Origin: an uncultured Paracoccaceae bacterium
GTDB lineage: Bacteria; Pseudomonadota; Alphaproteobacteria; Rhodobacterales; Rhodobacteraceae
DNA: 64,000 bases
NCBI GenBank assembly: GCA_947497185.1
Contig: CANMFL010000010.1
Coordinates: 1 to 64,000 of the forward strand
Reading direction: 5' to 3'
Shown: in pieces, positions 35,002-43,856 of the stretch
Numbering within the stretch: the stretch's first letter is position 1
Layout of the letters: the number at the start of each line of letters is the position of its first letter
Notes under the pieces: model-generated
The model's input: the letters and a program-made list of their open reading frames with translations, nothing else
What the model was told of the DNA's origin: nothing
Database searches by the model: none
Made by a program: the position numbers and the translations under genes

Positions 35002-36033
35002 TCAGCCGTAGCGGTACGGACGGCCTGCTTTGACCATGTCCGCATTGTACTGCTTAAAGATATCTACCACACGCCGTTTCACATCGGATTCGGCGGCGAT
35101 TTCTTCCCAGAATACTTGTGCTGCGGCCTCGACCGTTGCCCATTCGGCGTCCGGGATTGAGGTCAATTCCATTTTGGTGCCGTTGACGCGCAAGTCAGCT
35201 TCGCCGCCCCAGTACCACCACTGACGGTGGTAATGTGATTGGTCACAGCAGACGCGGAACAGCGTTTGCAGGTCTTCTGGCAATTCGTTCCAGCGGTCCA
35301 TATTCGCAAAGAATGACCCCGCCCAAGCGCCCGAAATGTTGTTCGTCAGGAAGTAGTTCGTCGCATCAGCCCAGCCGACGGTGTAGTCCTCAGTAATACC
35401 GGACCACGCAACGCCGTCCAATTCGCCCGTCTGCAAGGCGACTTCGATGTCTTCCCATGGCAGGTTGACCGGAACAACGCCGAACTGCGACATAAAGCGG
35501 CCAGCAGTTGGGAAGGTAAAGATGCGTTTCCCTTCGAGGTCGGCAAGACTACGGATCGGGTCTTTGGTCGCGAAATGGCATGGGTCCCATGCACCGGCAG
35601 AGATGTGTTTCACGCCGACTTTGGAATATTCCTCGTCCCAGATTTCGTTCAAGCCGTATTGGTTGAACAGCACTGGCACGTCGAGCGAGTAGCGTGATCC
35701 GAATGGAAAATATCCCCCGAAAACAGTCACATCGGTTGGGGACGCCATGGAATCGTCGTCGGATTGCACCGCGTCGATTGTGCCACGCTGCATCGCTTGG
35801 AACAATTCGCCCGTTGGCACCAATTGGTCCGCAAAGAACAATTCGATCTGCATGCGGTCGCCTGCGATCTTGTTGAACATTTCAATGGCGGGCACGATAA
35901 CTTCGGCGGCCAATGACGCGCCTGCATAGGTCTGCATCCGCCATGTGATGGTGTTTTGGGCCAGCGCCGGTGTGGCCAACGCGGCTGCGGGTGCAATCGC
36001 CGCCCCTTGGATAAACTTACGTCTCGATGTCAT
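35002..36033 (-). CDS. TRAP transporter solute-binding protein (DctP-type)
   Basis: This is a 343-aa periplasmic binding protein of a TRAP system. It begins with a Tat-like signal (TSRRKFIQGAAIAPAAALATPALAQ), then the DctP fold with FFADQLVPTGELFQAMQRGTIDAV and SLADLEGKRIFTFPTAGRFMSQFG, and the DAV helix region. It is close in layout to the TakP/keto-acid group, but that does not fix the ligand. The order dctQ-dctM-dctP puts it last of the three. Confidence 0.92.
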   Translation of the reverse strand: MTSRRKFIQGAAIAPAAALATPALAQNTITWRMQTYAGASLAAEVIVPAIEMFNKIAGDRMQIELFFADQLVPTGELFQAMQRGTIDAVQSDDDSMASPTDVTVFGGYFPFGSRYSLDVPVLFNQYGLNEIWDEEYSKVGVKHISAGAWDPCHFATKDPIRSLADLEGKRIFTFPTAGRFMSQFGVVPVNLPWEDIEVALQTGELDGVAWSGITEDYTVGWADATNYFLTNNISGAWAGSFFANMDRWNELPEDLQTLFRVCCDQSHYHRQWWYWGGEADLRVNGTKMELTSIPDAEWATVEAAAQVFWEEIAAESDVKRRVVDIFKQYNADMVKAGRPYRYG

Positions 36034-36085
36034 ATCTTCATCTCCTTGGTTGGGTTTCGACCACCTTGGGGCGGCTCTTATATGA

Positions 36086-37408
36086 TTAATTATAAATGTA
36101 TTCGGGCAGCCAAAGTGCTATCTGCGGGAAGGCCATGACAAGGATCAGTGCCCCCACCATGATCATCACAAATGGCGTGATCGAGGAATAAATATCGCGC
36201 AGGGTGATCTCTGGCGGGGCCATCGCCCGCATCAGGAACAGGTTATAGCCGAAGGGTGGCGTCATATAGGCGATCTGGGTCGTGATCGTGTACAAGATGC
36301 CGTACCAAATCAGATCAAAACCTAGCTCGCCGACCAGCGGCACATAGAGCGGGGCCACGATCACAAGCATCGCCGTGTCATCCAGAAACGTCCCCATCAG
36401 GATAAAGCTAAGCTGCATCAGGATCAGAATCGTCCATGGGCTAAGGTTCAGGCGTTCGGTGAACACAGCCTCAATCGCTTTGACCGCGCCTAGCCCGTCG
36501 AACACCGCACCGAAGGCGAGTGCCGCGAGGATAATCCACATAAACATGCAGGTGATACCAAGCGTGTTGCGCACGGAATTCTCGAACACCTCTTTCGTCA
36601 TGCGTCCCTTCAGGACCGCCGCAACAAACGCCGCCAGCGCACCAATGGCCGAACTTTCGACAAGCGATGTCCACCCTTTGACAAAGGGGATCATCATGGT
36701 TGCGAAAATGATAATCGGCAGTAATCCGGCACGGAGATACCGCATCTTTTCGGCGCGTGGCATGTCACGCTCGGACGGATCAAGGATCGGACCCAGATCA
36801 GGGTTCGCCCGACAGCGCACAACGATATAGATCACAAACAGCGTCGCCATCATCAGACCGGGGATCACACCAGCAAGCCACAATTGCCCCACAGGTTGCC
36901 GCGCGATCATCGCATATAAAACCAGCACAACAGATGGCGGCACAAGAATACCAAGGCTTGATCCCGCTTGGATAACCCCCGTCACCATGCGTTTATCGTA
37001 TCCGCGCTTCAGCAGTTCGGGCAGTGCGATTGTGGACCCAATCGCCATCCCTGCCACGCTCAACCCGTTCATAGCAGAAACCAGCACCATCAGGCCAATC
37101 GTCCCAATCGCCAGCCCACCACGCAAGCCGCCCATCCAGACGTGGAACATCTTGTAGAGGTCATCCGCGATCTTACTTTCAGACAACACGTAGCCCATGA
37201 AAATGAACATCGGCAGGGTCAGCAGCGGATACCACTTCATCAGTTTCATCGCGGCGGCAAAGCCGAGGTCAAAACCGCCCCGATCGCCCCACAACAGCAG
37301 CGATGCAACAACAGCGACAAACCCGATTGCGCCAAAGACGCGCTGCCCCGTAAGCAACATTAGCATCATCGACGAGAACATAAGCGTGGCGATTAATTCA
37401 TACGACAT
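36086..37408 (-). CDS. TRAP transporter large permease (DctM-type)
   Basis: This is a 440-aa protein with about 12 membrane segments of the TRAP-T large subunit. Signature pieces are LTLPMFIFMGYVLSESKIADDLYK, GAGSS-like QAGSSLGILVPPS and the C-terminal FGYNLFLMRAMAPPE. I chose the ATG at 37408, which overlaps the dctQ stop as TGATG and so makes coupling likely. Upstream in-frame sequence is non-homologous. Confidence 0.95.
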   Translation of the reverse strand: MSYELIATLMFSSMMLMLLTGQRVFGAIGFVAVVASLLLWGDRGGFDLGFAAAMKLMKWYPLLTLPMFIFMGYVLSESKIADDLYKMFHVWMGGLRGGLAIGTIGLMVLVSAMNGLSVAGMAIGSTIALPELLKRGYDKRMVTGVIQAGSSLGILVPPSVVLVLYAMIARQPVGQLWLAGVIPGLMMATLFVIYIVVRCRANPDLGPILDPSERDMPRAEKMRYLRAGLLPIIIFATMMIPFVKGWTSLVESSAIGALAAFVAAVLKGRMTKEVFENSVRNTLGITCMFMWIILAALAFGAVFDGLGAVKAIEAVFTERLNLSPWTILILMQLSFILMGTFLDDTAMLVIVAPLYVPLVGELGFDLIWYGILYTITTQIAYMTPPFGYNLFLMRAMAPPEITLRDIYSSITPFVMIMVGALILVMAFPQIALWLPEYIYN

Positions 37409-37977
37409 CAGACGGGTTCGCCTTTCAGACGTAAAATATCTTTGAGAAATTCCGACGTGCATTGCAGCAGCATCAGGAACAGACCTAAAATCATAATTGA
37501 TTTGATCGGCCACATGTACGGGCGCCACGCGGTGGACGATTGCTCCATCCGGCCGATTTCCTCTGATCCCGTTAGCAGTCCACCAAAGAACGAAAACGGC
37601 TCTGTGCCCCAGTAGCCCAGCGAATAGGCGGTTGAGCTGACCGCGCCGTACAGCAGAACGCAGAGATAAAAGAGCAGGAACATCACTGTAAGCAGATCAA
37701 ACCACGCCTTTTTGCGCAGCGACCACTCGCCGTACAGCAGGTCCATGCGGACATCAGTGCCAAGCTGGATCGAATACGGCCCGCCCAGAATATAATAGGC
37801 CACCATCACAAATTGCGCCATTTCAAGCGTCCAGATCGACGGCAGAAAGAACGTTTTACTGATCGAAGACCACAGCAAAATGCCCATCAGCACAAAAATG
37901 AAATACATGATCATCCGGCCCACGCGGTAGTTCACACCGTCCACGACCTTGATGAATCCGCGCATCAAGCCTGACAT
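37408..37977 (-). CDS. TRAP transporter small permease (DctQ-type)
   Basis: This is a 189-aa four-helix small subunit. IWTLEMAQFVMVAYYILGGPYSIQLGTDVRMDLLY is typical of DctQ proteins. I chose the ATG at 37977, with GGGGAC at reasonable spacing. The ATG at 37965 overlaps the amidohydrolase stop (TGATG) and is a good alternative. It couples the amidohydrolase to the transporter. Confidence 0.88.
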   Translation of the reverse strand: MSGLMRGFIKVVDGVNYRVGRMIMYFIFVLMGILLWSSISKTFFLPSIWTLEMAQFVMVAYYILGGPYSIQLGTDVRMDLLYGEWSLRKKAWFDLLTVMFLLFYLCVLLYGAVSSTAYSLGYWGTEPFSFFGGLLTGSEEIGRMEQSSTAWRPYMWPIKSIMILGLFLMLLQCTSEFLKDILRLKGEPV

Positions 37978-38744
37978 GACACGTCCCCGGCCACATTCAT
38001 TTGCGCACAGGCATCCACGATCCAACCCGAAATCATCGCGGCCATCGCACTCTGTTGAGCGGCGGTCGCAATCAAGTCGTTGCGGATTTCCAGCATCACG
38101 TTCAGATGACCGTACTTCACGGCATGTTCGATCAACGTATGTGTCACGCCGTCAGTAGGTCCGTAAGGCGCGTTGCGTTGCACATCGCAGGCAGTATGCG
38201 CGGCGGCGGTCAGCATCAGAGCATCCGCAAGCCGCGTGTCGTCATCATGTAGAACGCCAATTTCAACGTTGCGTAAAGCACCGTGATAAACAGGTGTAAA
38301 ACTGTGGATCGTGACAATAATGGGATGCGCCGTTTGGGCGATCTGAGCAGCTAACGCCGCGCGGAATGGTTCGTAGTAAGAGGCCGCGCGTGCATCGCGC
38401 TCCGTTTGGGTTAATCCCGCATTTCCCGGCACATCGATAACTTCGCTGCGTGCGGGCATCGCATCTAGCGCGCTTGGCGGGCGATTGCAGTCATAGACCA
38501 AACGCGACACACCGCTGGCAACCAAGGCAGCATCTAACTGTTTGGACATCAATGTTGCGACACCCATAGCCCCCGGGTCCCATGCTGCGTGGCTTTGGCT
38601 GGCATCGTCAGACAACCCTAATCCACCGAACTGCGCTGGAATATGGTGCGACGCATGTTCGCAAACCAGAACAACGGATGATCCCCCGCCAGAATTTTCC
38701 GACAGGACGTAGTCGCCCGCTGCTTTGCTAAGATTTTGTGCCAT
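37965..38744 (-). CDS. N-formylglutamate amidohydrolase-like protein
   Basis: This is a 259-aa metal-dependent amidohydrolase of the FGase (PF05013) family. VVLVCEHASHHIP, AWDPGAMGVA, DCNRPPSALDAMP and VTIHSFTPVYHG are the recognisable blocks with likely zinc ligands. In histidine breakdown HutG releases formate from N-formylglutamate, but no hut gene is near. In this cluster it more likely cleaves a gamma-glutamyl or other N-acyl amide. I chose the ATG at 38744. It is the first gene of the minus-strand block and divergent from the RpiR-type regulator. Confidence 0.83.
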   Translation of the reverse strand: MAQNLSKAAGDYVLSENSGGGSSVVLVCEHASHHIPAQFGGLGLSDDASQSHAAWDPGAMGVATLMSKQLDAALVASGVSRLVYDCNRPPSALDAMPARSEVIDVPGNAGLTQTERDARAASYYEPFRAALAAQIAQTAHPIIVTIHSFTPVYHGALRNVEIGVLHDDDTRLADALMLTAAAHTACDVQRNAPYGPTDGVTHTLIEHAVKYGHLNVMLEIRNDLIATAAQQSAMAAMISGWIVDACAQMNVAGDVSCQA

Positions 38745-38861
38745 TGGCCCCCCGTGTGTGAAACGTCTTGCCAAATTCCGCGTCTGTCAACATATTTGTG
38801 AAAATGAAATAACAGATAATGATGACTTGTAATTTTTTCGATCAAAAATCGGGCGGAACCT

Positions 38862-39734
38862 ATGACCGACGCACCACTCACGATATCAGATCGCATTCAA
38901 CGCCAGCTCGACGACCTCACGAGGGCCGAGCGGCAGTTGGCACATTCAATTCTCGAAAACTACCCGGCGTCCGGTCTTGGCCCTCTCAGCGCTTTGGCAA
39001 AAGATGCGCAGGTGTCGGTCCCAACCGTCGCACGCATGGTTCAAAAACTGGGGTTTAACGGCTACCCGGAATTCCAAACCGAGCTGCGTGAAGAACTGAA
39101 AGCCAAGGCGAAAGACCCCATCGCCAAACATGATACATGGGCGGGCGGTGCCCCATCGGGCCATATCCTAAACCGGTTTACTGACGCCGTAATTGACAAT
39201 ATCCGCCACACGCTTGGTCAAATCGACCCGCAGGATTTCGACACCGCCTGTGCCATGGCCGCCAATACCAAGCGTCATTTGTTCATCGTTGGCGGACGTG
39301 TCACACATACTCTGGCGGAATATTTGTTCCTTCATATGCAAGTCATCCGGCCTCGGATTACGCATATTCAATCAACCTCAAACACATGGCCACATTACCT
39401 GCTAGACGTCAAACCAGGTGACGTTTTCATCATTTTCGATATGCGCCGTTATGAAAACAACACGCTAAAACTAGCGGAGATGGCACATGCGAAGGGCGCG
39501 AAACTGGTCTTGTTTACCGACCAGTGGCGGTCGCCAGTGCATCAACTTGCACAAATCAGCTTTAGTAGTCGCATCGTCGTACCCTCCGCGTGGGATTCAG
39601 CTGCGACACCGCTTTTGTTGCTCGAAACCATGGTCGCAGCCGTCCAAGACCTCACGTGGGGCGATACCAAAGACCGCATGGAAGCGCTGGAAGACATGTT
39701 CGACCAAACAAAACTCTTTCGTAAATTTACATAG
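38862..39734 (+). CDS. RpiR/MurR-family transcriptional regulator
   Basis: This is a 290-aa regulator with an N-terminal helix-turn-helix (LTRAERQLAHSILENY and SVPTVARMVQKLGFNGYPEFQ) and a C-terminal SIS domain of sugar-phosphate binding type (HLFIVGGRVTHTLAEYLF, KPGDVFIIFDMRRYE). It stands divergent from the amidohydrolase/TRAP/ligase block, 117 nt away, and very likely controls it. In the gap are A/T-rich near-palindromes, one around TTTTTCGATCAAAAA, as possible operators. Confidence 0.92.
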   Translation: MTDAPLTISDRIQRQLDDLTRAERQLAHSILENYPASGLGPLSALAKDAQVSVPTVARMVQKLGFNGYPEFQTELREELKAKAKDPIAKHDTWAGGAPSGHILNRFTDAVIDNIRHTLGQIDPQDFDTACAMAANTKRHLFIVGGRVTHTLAEYLFLHMQVIRPRITHIQSTSNTWPHYLLDVKPGDVFIIFDMRRYENNTLKLAEMAHAKGAKLVLFTDQWRSPVHQLAQISFSSRIVVPSAWDSAATPLLLLETMVAAVQDLTWGDTKDRMEALEDMFDQTKLFRKFT

Positions 39735-39972
39735 ATCGGATCAGCCTGCGGGAACGTGAGCGAACGACGATTCCACTCTGCCGGTCACGCTTTACGATAC
39801 AGGCCACATAAGGCTGTGCCCATCATGCGAAACCGAAGTGTCTGCTAATCCTCATTATCACAAATACAGCAACAATCGGCCACCTTGTGAACAAAGTTGC
39901 ACATCATGTCTTTGCTGACCCGCTTCAGGGCGATTTGTCAGCAGTGATACGACAGTAAAACAGGATAGCACG

Positions 39973-40968
39973 ATGAGTATTGTCAAACTTGACCTACCTG
40001 CGAACAGCGCTGTCGTGGAACGTCCGAAGAAAGTCGTACTGACTTTGATCGTTCCTGTTTATAATGAGCAAGCTGCTATTGGACCGTTTCTTGATGAAAT
40101 GGCGATAATCTCGGCTCAGATGGCGCCCGCAGTGCAGACCGATATTTTGTTCGTCAATGACGGCAGCCGCGATGGTACCGAATTTGCGATCAGGTCCTAT
40201 ATGCAGGCCAATCCACGCATCCAGTTGGTTAACCTCTCGCGTAACTTTGGCAAAGAAGCCGCGTTGTGCGCGGGCCTAGATCACGCCGACGGCAATGCCG
40301 TTATTCCGATCGACGTCGACCTGCAGGACGAACCAAGCATCATCCCAGAGATGGTTAGCAAATGGCGGAATGGTGCAGAAGTCGTCAACGCGCGCCGCAC
40401 CGATCGTTCCAGTGATAGCTGGGCGAAACGGACAACAGCGACAGCTTTTTACCGCGTGTTTAACTACCTCTCCGATTACCCAATGCCATCTGACGTCGGC
40501 GATTTCCGCCTTTTAGACCGTCAGGTCGTCGATGTGTTGCGCACGTTGGGCGAACGAGCGCGGCTAAACAAAACCCTCTTCAACTGGGTCGGTTTTAAAG
40601 CCGAGGAAGTTACCTTTGAGCGCAAAGTTCGCAGCGAAGGGCAGTCAAAAATGAATTTCTGGCGACTGTGGAATATGGCGTTGGACGGGATCATCGGGTC
40701 CACGACCAAACCGTTGCGGATGTGGACTTATATCGGCACGATCCTCGGGCTCATGTCGCTGCTCTATGCGACCTACGTCTTCTTCAGCACACTGATGTTT
40801 GGTGTTGATGTGCCCGGTTATGCGTCATTGATCTTGCTGACCCTCACCTTTGGCGGCTTAAATCTGTTCGCAATCGGAATTTTGGGCGAATACATTGGCC
40901 GTATCCTGACTGAAGTCCGCGAAAGACCTATGTATGTGATACATTCCATCCACGGAACGAGTGAGTAG
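39973..40968 (+). CDS. Polyprenyl-phosphate glycosyltransferase (GtrB/ArnC-like)
   Basis: This is a 331-aa family-2 glycosyltransferase with two C-terminal membrane helices. The catalytic part has LIVPVYNEQAAIGPFLDEM, FVNDGSRDGT and VDVDLQDEPSIIPEM (DxD). GDFRLLDRQVVD and the FNWVGFKAEEV segment fit the GtrB group that loads glucose or a similar sugar onto undecaprenyl phosphate. A CAGGA ribosome binding site is present. It begins a three-gene set with a GtrA flippase and a GT87. Confidence 0.92.
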   Translation: MSIVKLDLPANSAVVERPKKVVLTLIVPVYNEQAAIGPFLDEMAIISAQMAPAVQTDILFVNDGSRDGTEFAIRSYMQANPRIQLVNLSRNFGKEAALCAGLDHADGNAVIPIDVDLQDEPSIIPEMVSKWRNGAEVVNARRTDRSSDSWAKRTTATAFYRVFNYLSDYPMPSDVGDFRLLDRQVVDVLRTLGERARLNKTLFNWVGFKAEEVTFERKVRSEGQSKMNFWRLWNMALDGIIGSTTKPLRMWTYIGTILGLMSLLYATYVFFSTLMFGVDVPGYASLILLTLTFGGLNLFAIGILGEYIGRILTEVRERPMYVIHSIHGTSE

Positions 40969-40969
40969 G

Positions 40970-41428
40970 ATGCTTGCGGTGTCGGCTTGGACGAACCGGA
41001 CGCCTAGCGTCTGGCTAGCGCAACTTACGCGCTTTGCTGTTGTCGGGCTGTTGGCCACAGCAATTCACATCGCCGTTGCATTGATGGTCACCTCCGTCTT
41101 CTCGTTGGCCCCACTTACCGCCAACCTATCCGGCTTCTGTGCGGCCGTCGCCGTATCGTTCTGGGGGCATCTGCGAGTGACTTTCCGAGTGAAGGAACCA
41201 CAACGGCAGCATTTTTATCGGTTTGTAGTGCTCTCGCTCGCATCTCTTGCGGTCAGTAGCCTGATCACCGCTATCTGGACCTCTTTGGGCGGCAGCATGG
41301 TTGTCGCTATGGGCCTCGTCGCGCTGATCGTCCCAATTATGTCATTCCTCGCAGCAAGGCTTTGGGCCTTTGCTGTTCTAACCAGTCAGTCGACCGCGTC
41401 CGGTCCGAAAAGCGGAGAACCTTTATGA
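40970..41428 (+). CDS. GtrA-family membrane protein
   Basis: This is a 152-aa four-helix protein of the GtrA family, thought to flip polyprenyl-linked sugars. LTRFAVVGLLATAIHIAVALMV and SFWGHLRVTFRV fit it. Its ATG follows the GtrB stop by one base; a GTG at 40961 would overlap it and is the alternative start. Its stop overlaps the GT87 ATG (ATGA). Confidence 0.85.
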   Translation: MLAVSAWTNRTPSVWLAQLTRFAVVGLLATAIHIAVALMVTSVFSLAPLTANLSGFCAAVAVSFWGHLRVTFRVKEPQRQHFYRFVVLSLASLAVSSLITAIWTSLGGSMVVAMGLVALIVPIMSFLAARLWAFAVLTSQSTASGPKSGEPL

Positions 41429-42648
41429 TACAGATCAAGACATCGACACAGGCATTGCTTGTTCTAATCTTGCTGGCACTGATTGGTTACGTCGCTTTAA
41501 CATTCGCCTTCCCTGTGTACTTCGACAAAAAGCACCTTCTTGATTATGATATTTTTTATCTGGTCAGTACGATGATTGGCGAAGACAATTTACGAGAGGC
41601 CTACACGCAAGACATTTTCTTGCCTCGACAGGCTCAGGTTCCGGGTTTTGACGGCACCGAAATGTTCTGGAGTTATCCGCCGCACTTCAATCTAGTCGTT
41701 GCGCCGATGTCGCTCCTTCCGCTGCCAGCCTCCTACGCATTGTTCATGATCGTGACGCTTGCATTCTATGTACTGACGATCCGTGCTTTGGCTGGACCAG
41801 CATTTCACACAGTCGCGGTACTGCTTCTGCCGCTAGTATTATTGATCATCCGCTCTGGGCAGAACAGTTTTATAACTGGCGGCTTGATCACGTTGACCTG
41901 CATTCTCGCACTGCGTCAATCACGCTGGGCCGGACTCCCGCTCGGGTTAATGGCGATCAAACCGCACCTTGCGCTGGGCGTAGGCATTTGGTCCCTGCTG
42001 GATCGGCGTTGGGGGCTCGCGGCACTTTCGCTGATTGTTGTGGCCGTCCTGTCACTTTTGGCGACACTGGCGTTCAGCACGGGCGTTTGGCCAACATCGC
42101 TCGCCGCCATATCCGCGACAGCAGAAGTCCTACGCGACGGGCGTTTCCCGCTGTTTCGCATGACTTCGATATACGCGTTTGCGCTATCCTTTGGCATACC
42201 ACACCCCGTCGCCATGATGTTGCACTTAACGACCGTTGTCGCGGCCTTGGGCGCACTGATTTTCATGGGTCGGGCCAAGCTTCCGCCCAAGGTTTTTATG
42301 GGGGCAGGCGTGTTCGTTTCGGCGTTGATCAGCCCTTACAACTACGACTACGATCTCGCTTTGCTAGGCGCGGCGGTCTGCCTCTTGATCGACACGGTAG
42401 CACGACACGCCAGTAAGGCAGAACAGTGCATATTCGGCATCGCGATCATTTGCACAGGTGCGTATGGTTTAATATTCACAGCATTTGCCGATCTCATCCT
42501 CGACAACCAGTCGGCTCGCCCAGTTTCACTTATGGGGCCGGTGTTGTTTATCAGCGGGATTATTTTGTTCCGTGTGATTTGGCGTAGTCGCCATGCCACA
42601 CAAACAAGCGCCTCTTTAAAATCGCTTAGACACCTCCAGCGTGACTGA
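41425..42648 (+). CDS. GT87 (DUF2029) membrane glycosyltransferase
   Basis: This is a 407-aa integral membrane protein with about ten helices of the mannosyltransferase-like GT87/DUF2029 family. The catalytic region near the N-terminus has DYDIFYLVST, and MFWSYPPHFNLVVAP; KPHLALGVG further in. It has a GGAG binding site inside the GtrA gene end. Together with the two genes upstream it likely adds a sugar to an envelope polymer, like the third gene in O-antigen gtr operons. Confidence 0.85.
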   Translation: MIQIKTSTQALLVLILLALIGYVALTFAFPVYFDKKHLLDYDIFYLVSTMIGEDNLREAYTQDIFLPRQAQVPGFDGTEMFWSYPPHFNLVVAPMSLLPLPASYALFMIVTLAFYVLTIRALAGPAFHTVAVLLLPLVLLIIRSGQNSFITGGLITLTCILALRQSRWAGLPLGLMAIKPHLALGVGIWSLLDRRWGLAALSLIVVAVLSLLATLAFSTGVWPTSLAAISATAEVLRDGRFPLFRMTSIYAFALSFGIPHPVAMMLHLTTVVAALGALIFMGRAKLPPKVFMGAGVFVSALISPYNYDYDLALLGAAVCLLIDTVARHASKAEQCIFGIAIICTGAYGLIFTAFADLILDNQSARPVSLMGPVLFISGIILFRVIWRSRHATQTSASLKSLRHLQRD

Positions 42649-42780
42649 AACGCTATGTGAAACCGCTAAAGGTTGCCCGTTATGGCAGCTCTTTCGGTTC
42701 GTGAACACGGCCTGCTGTGGATATTGACGCCCGCTGCGCTAGGTCAATTGAGATGAACCTGCAGAATACAACCAACCCCT

Positions 42781-42829
42781 GTCACGTCGCTCAAAGGCGA
42801 CGTCTGCGCATATCGCAGCGCGACGTGAC
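42781..42829 (+). promoter_or_regulatory. Leader with mutually exclusive stems before the amidotransferase gene
   Basis: GTCACGTCGC (42781-42790) pairs perfectly with GCGACGTGAC (42820-42829), and its ACGTCGC part can instead pair with GCGACGT (42797-42803). CTGCG/CGCAG forms a small hairpin between them. Both states cannot form at once. It ends 62 nt before the start at 42892, so an attenuator or riboswitch-like control is possible. It may also serve as an end signal for the GT87 transcript. Confidence 0.5.
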
Positions 42830-42891
42830 CAGTGCCACGCTGCGTCAGTTGGTCGCTGCTCCCTGCCCTCGCGTCAGAAGTTAGGAAAAAC

Positions 42892-43842
42892 ATGTGCCGT
42901 GTCCTCGCCTATATCGGGCCAGAAATACCGCTCGAAAGTCTACTACTTGAGCCGGAAAACAGCCTCATTAACCAAAGCCTTGACCCGGAACTCCATCCAC
43001 TGCTGCAGCTTGCTGGCTGGGGCTTCGGCGCGTGGAGCGAACATTTGTTGAAACCGGACGAACCCCTACTTTACCACAGGCCGATGGGCGCGTTTTATGA
43101 CGACAATGCCGCAGGTATTATTCCCAGCCTTCAGGGCAGCACGCTGCTCGCCCATGTCAGGGCCGCCGCCTATAATTCGCGCACGGTACTGGCCGATGAA
43201 AACTGCCATCCGTTTTCGTATAACGAGACGCCATGGATCATCGCGCAGAACGGCGCTGTGCCGAACTGGAGAGTTTTGCAACGAGAACTCTTGCCCCACT
43301 GCGACGACCGATACCTCAAGCAAATGCGCGGAACCACCGACACGGAATTTCTCTACGTTTTACTGCTCTCGCTGCTCAAGGGCGATAGTGATGCCGACGT
43401 ACAGCAAGGCTTTGAGAAACTGCTCAAACTCATCCTTCAGGCAATGAAGAAACTCGATCTAGTGGAGTTGCTTAAACTGAAGATCGCGCTGGTTTCGCCG
43501 AACCGCATTATCGGAGTCAATTACGGGGCCGACCACGACGGAAGCACAGACAATAAAGGCGACTGGAAAGAGCTACGGAAATCCGGTGACGGCACCGACG
43601 ACTACGCACTTTCGATGCTGCTAGAGCCGATGTACCTTCTCATGGGCAAAAACTTTCAGGACCACGAAAAATCTTACAAAGTTGACGTGTGCGGGGAAGA
43701 CGAGGCGACCGCCGCTATCTTTGCGTCCGAACCTTTGACCGACGATCGGGACGAGTGGTTGACCATCGCGTTTGGAGAACTTGTCGCGCTGGAACGAAAG
43801 GGTAGCAAAGTTTCAAAGACCGTCACAAAATTGAACGTATAG
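42892..43842 (+). CDS. Class II glutamine amidotransferase (YafJ/EgtC-like)
   Basis: This is a 316-aa Ntn-type glutamine amidotransferase. The ATG at 42892 makes Cys2 the N-terminal nucleophile after Met removal (MCRVLAYIGPEI), with AGGA upstream. Other motifs are WGFGAWSE, LLAHVRAA, HPFSYNETPWIIAQNGAVPNW and GTTDTEFLYVL. The partner synthase and amide target are unknown. The C-terminal third lacks a second enzyme domain. It is 14 nt before the YjqB-like gene, so the two are probably one operon. Confidence 0.87.
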   Translation: MCRVLAYIGPEIPLESLLLEPENSLINQSLDPELHPLLQLAGWGFGAWSEHLLKPDEPLLYHRPMGAFYDDNAAGIIPSLQGSTLLAHVRAAAYNSRTVLADENCHPFSYNETPWIIAQNGAVPNWRVLQRELLPHCDDRYLKQMRGTTDTEFLYVLLLSLLKGDSDADVQQGFEKLLKLILQAMKKLDLVELLKLKIALVSPNRIIGVNYGADHDGSTDNKGDWKELRKSGDGTDDYALSMLLEPMYLLMGKNFQDHEKSYKVDVCGEDEATAAIFASEPLTDDRDEWLTIAFGELVALERKGSKVSKTVTKLNV

Positions 43843-43856
43843 CGGGGCGTTGTTCC

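Noticed and set aside
31046-38744. A standard Puu putrescine pathway
   Set aside because: No FAD-dependent gamma-glutamylputrescine oxidase and no PuuD-type hydrolase in the block, while an Fe-alcohol dehydrogenase is present.
37965-38744. Histidine utilisation (HutG) reading of the FGase-like gene
   Set aside because: No hutU, hutH, hutI or hutF genes are near; the family is broad enough to cover other N-acyl amides.
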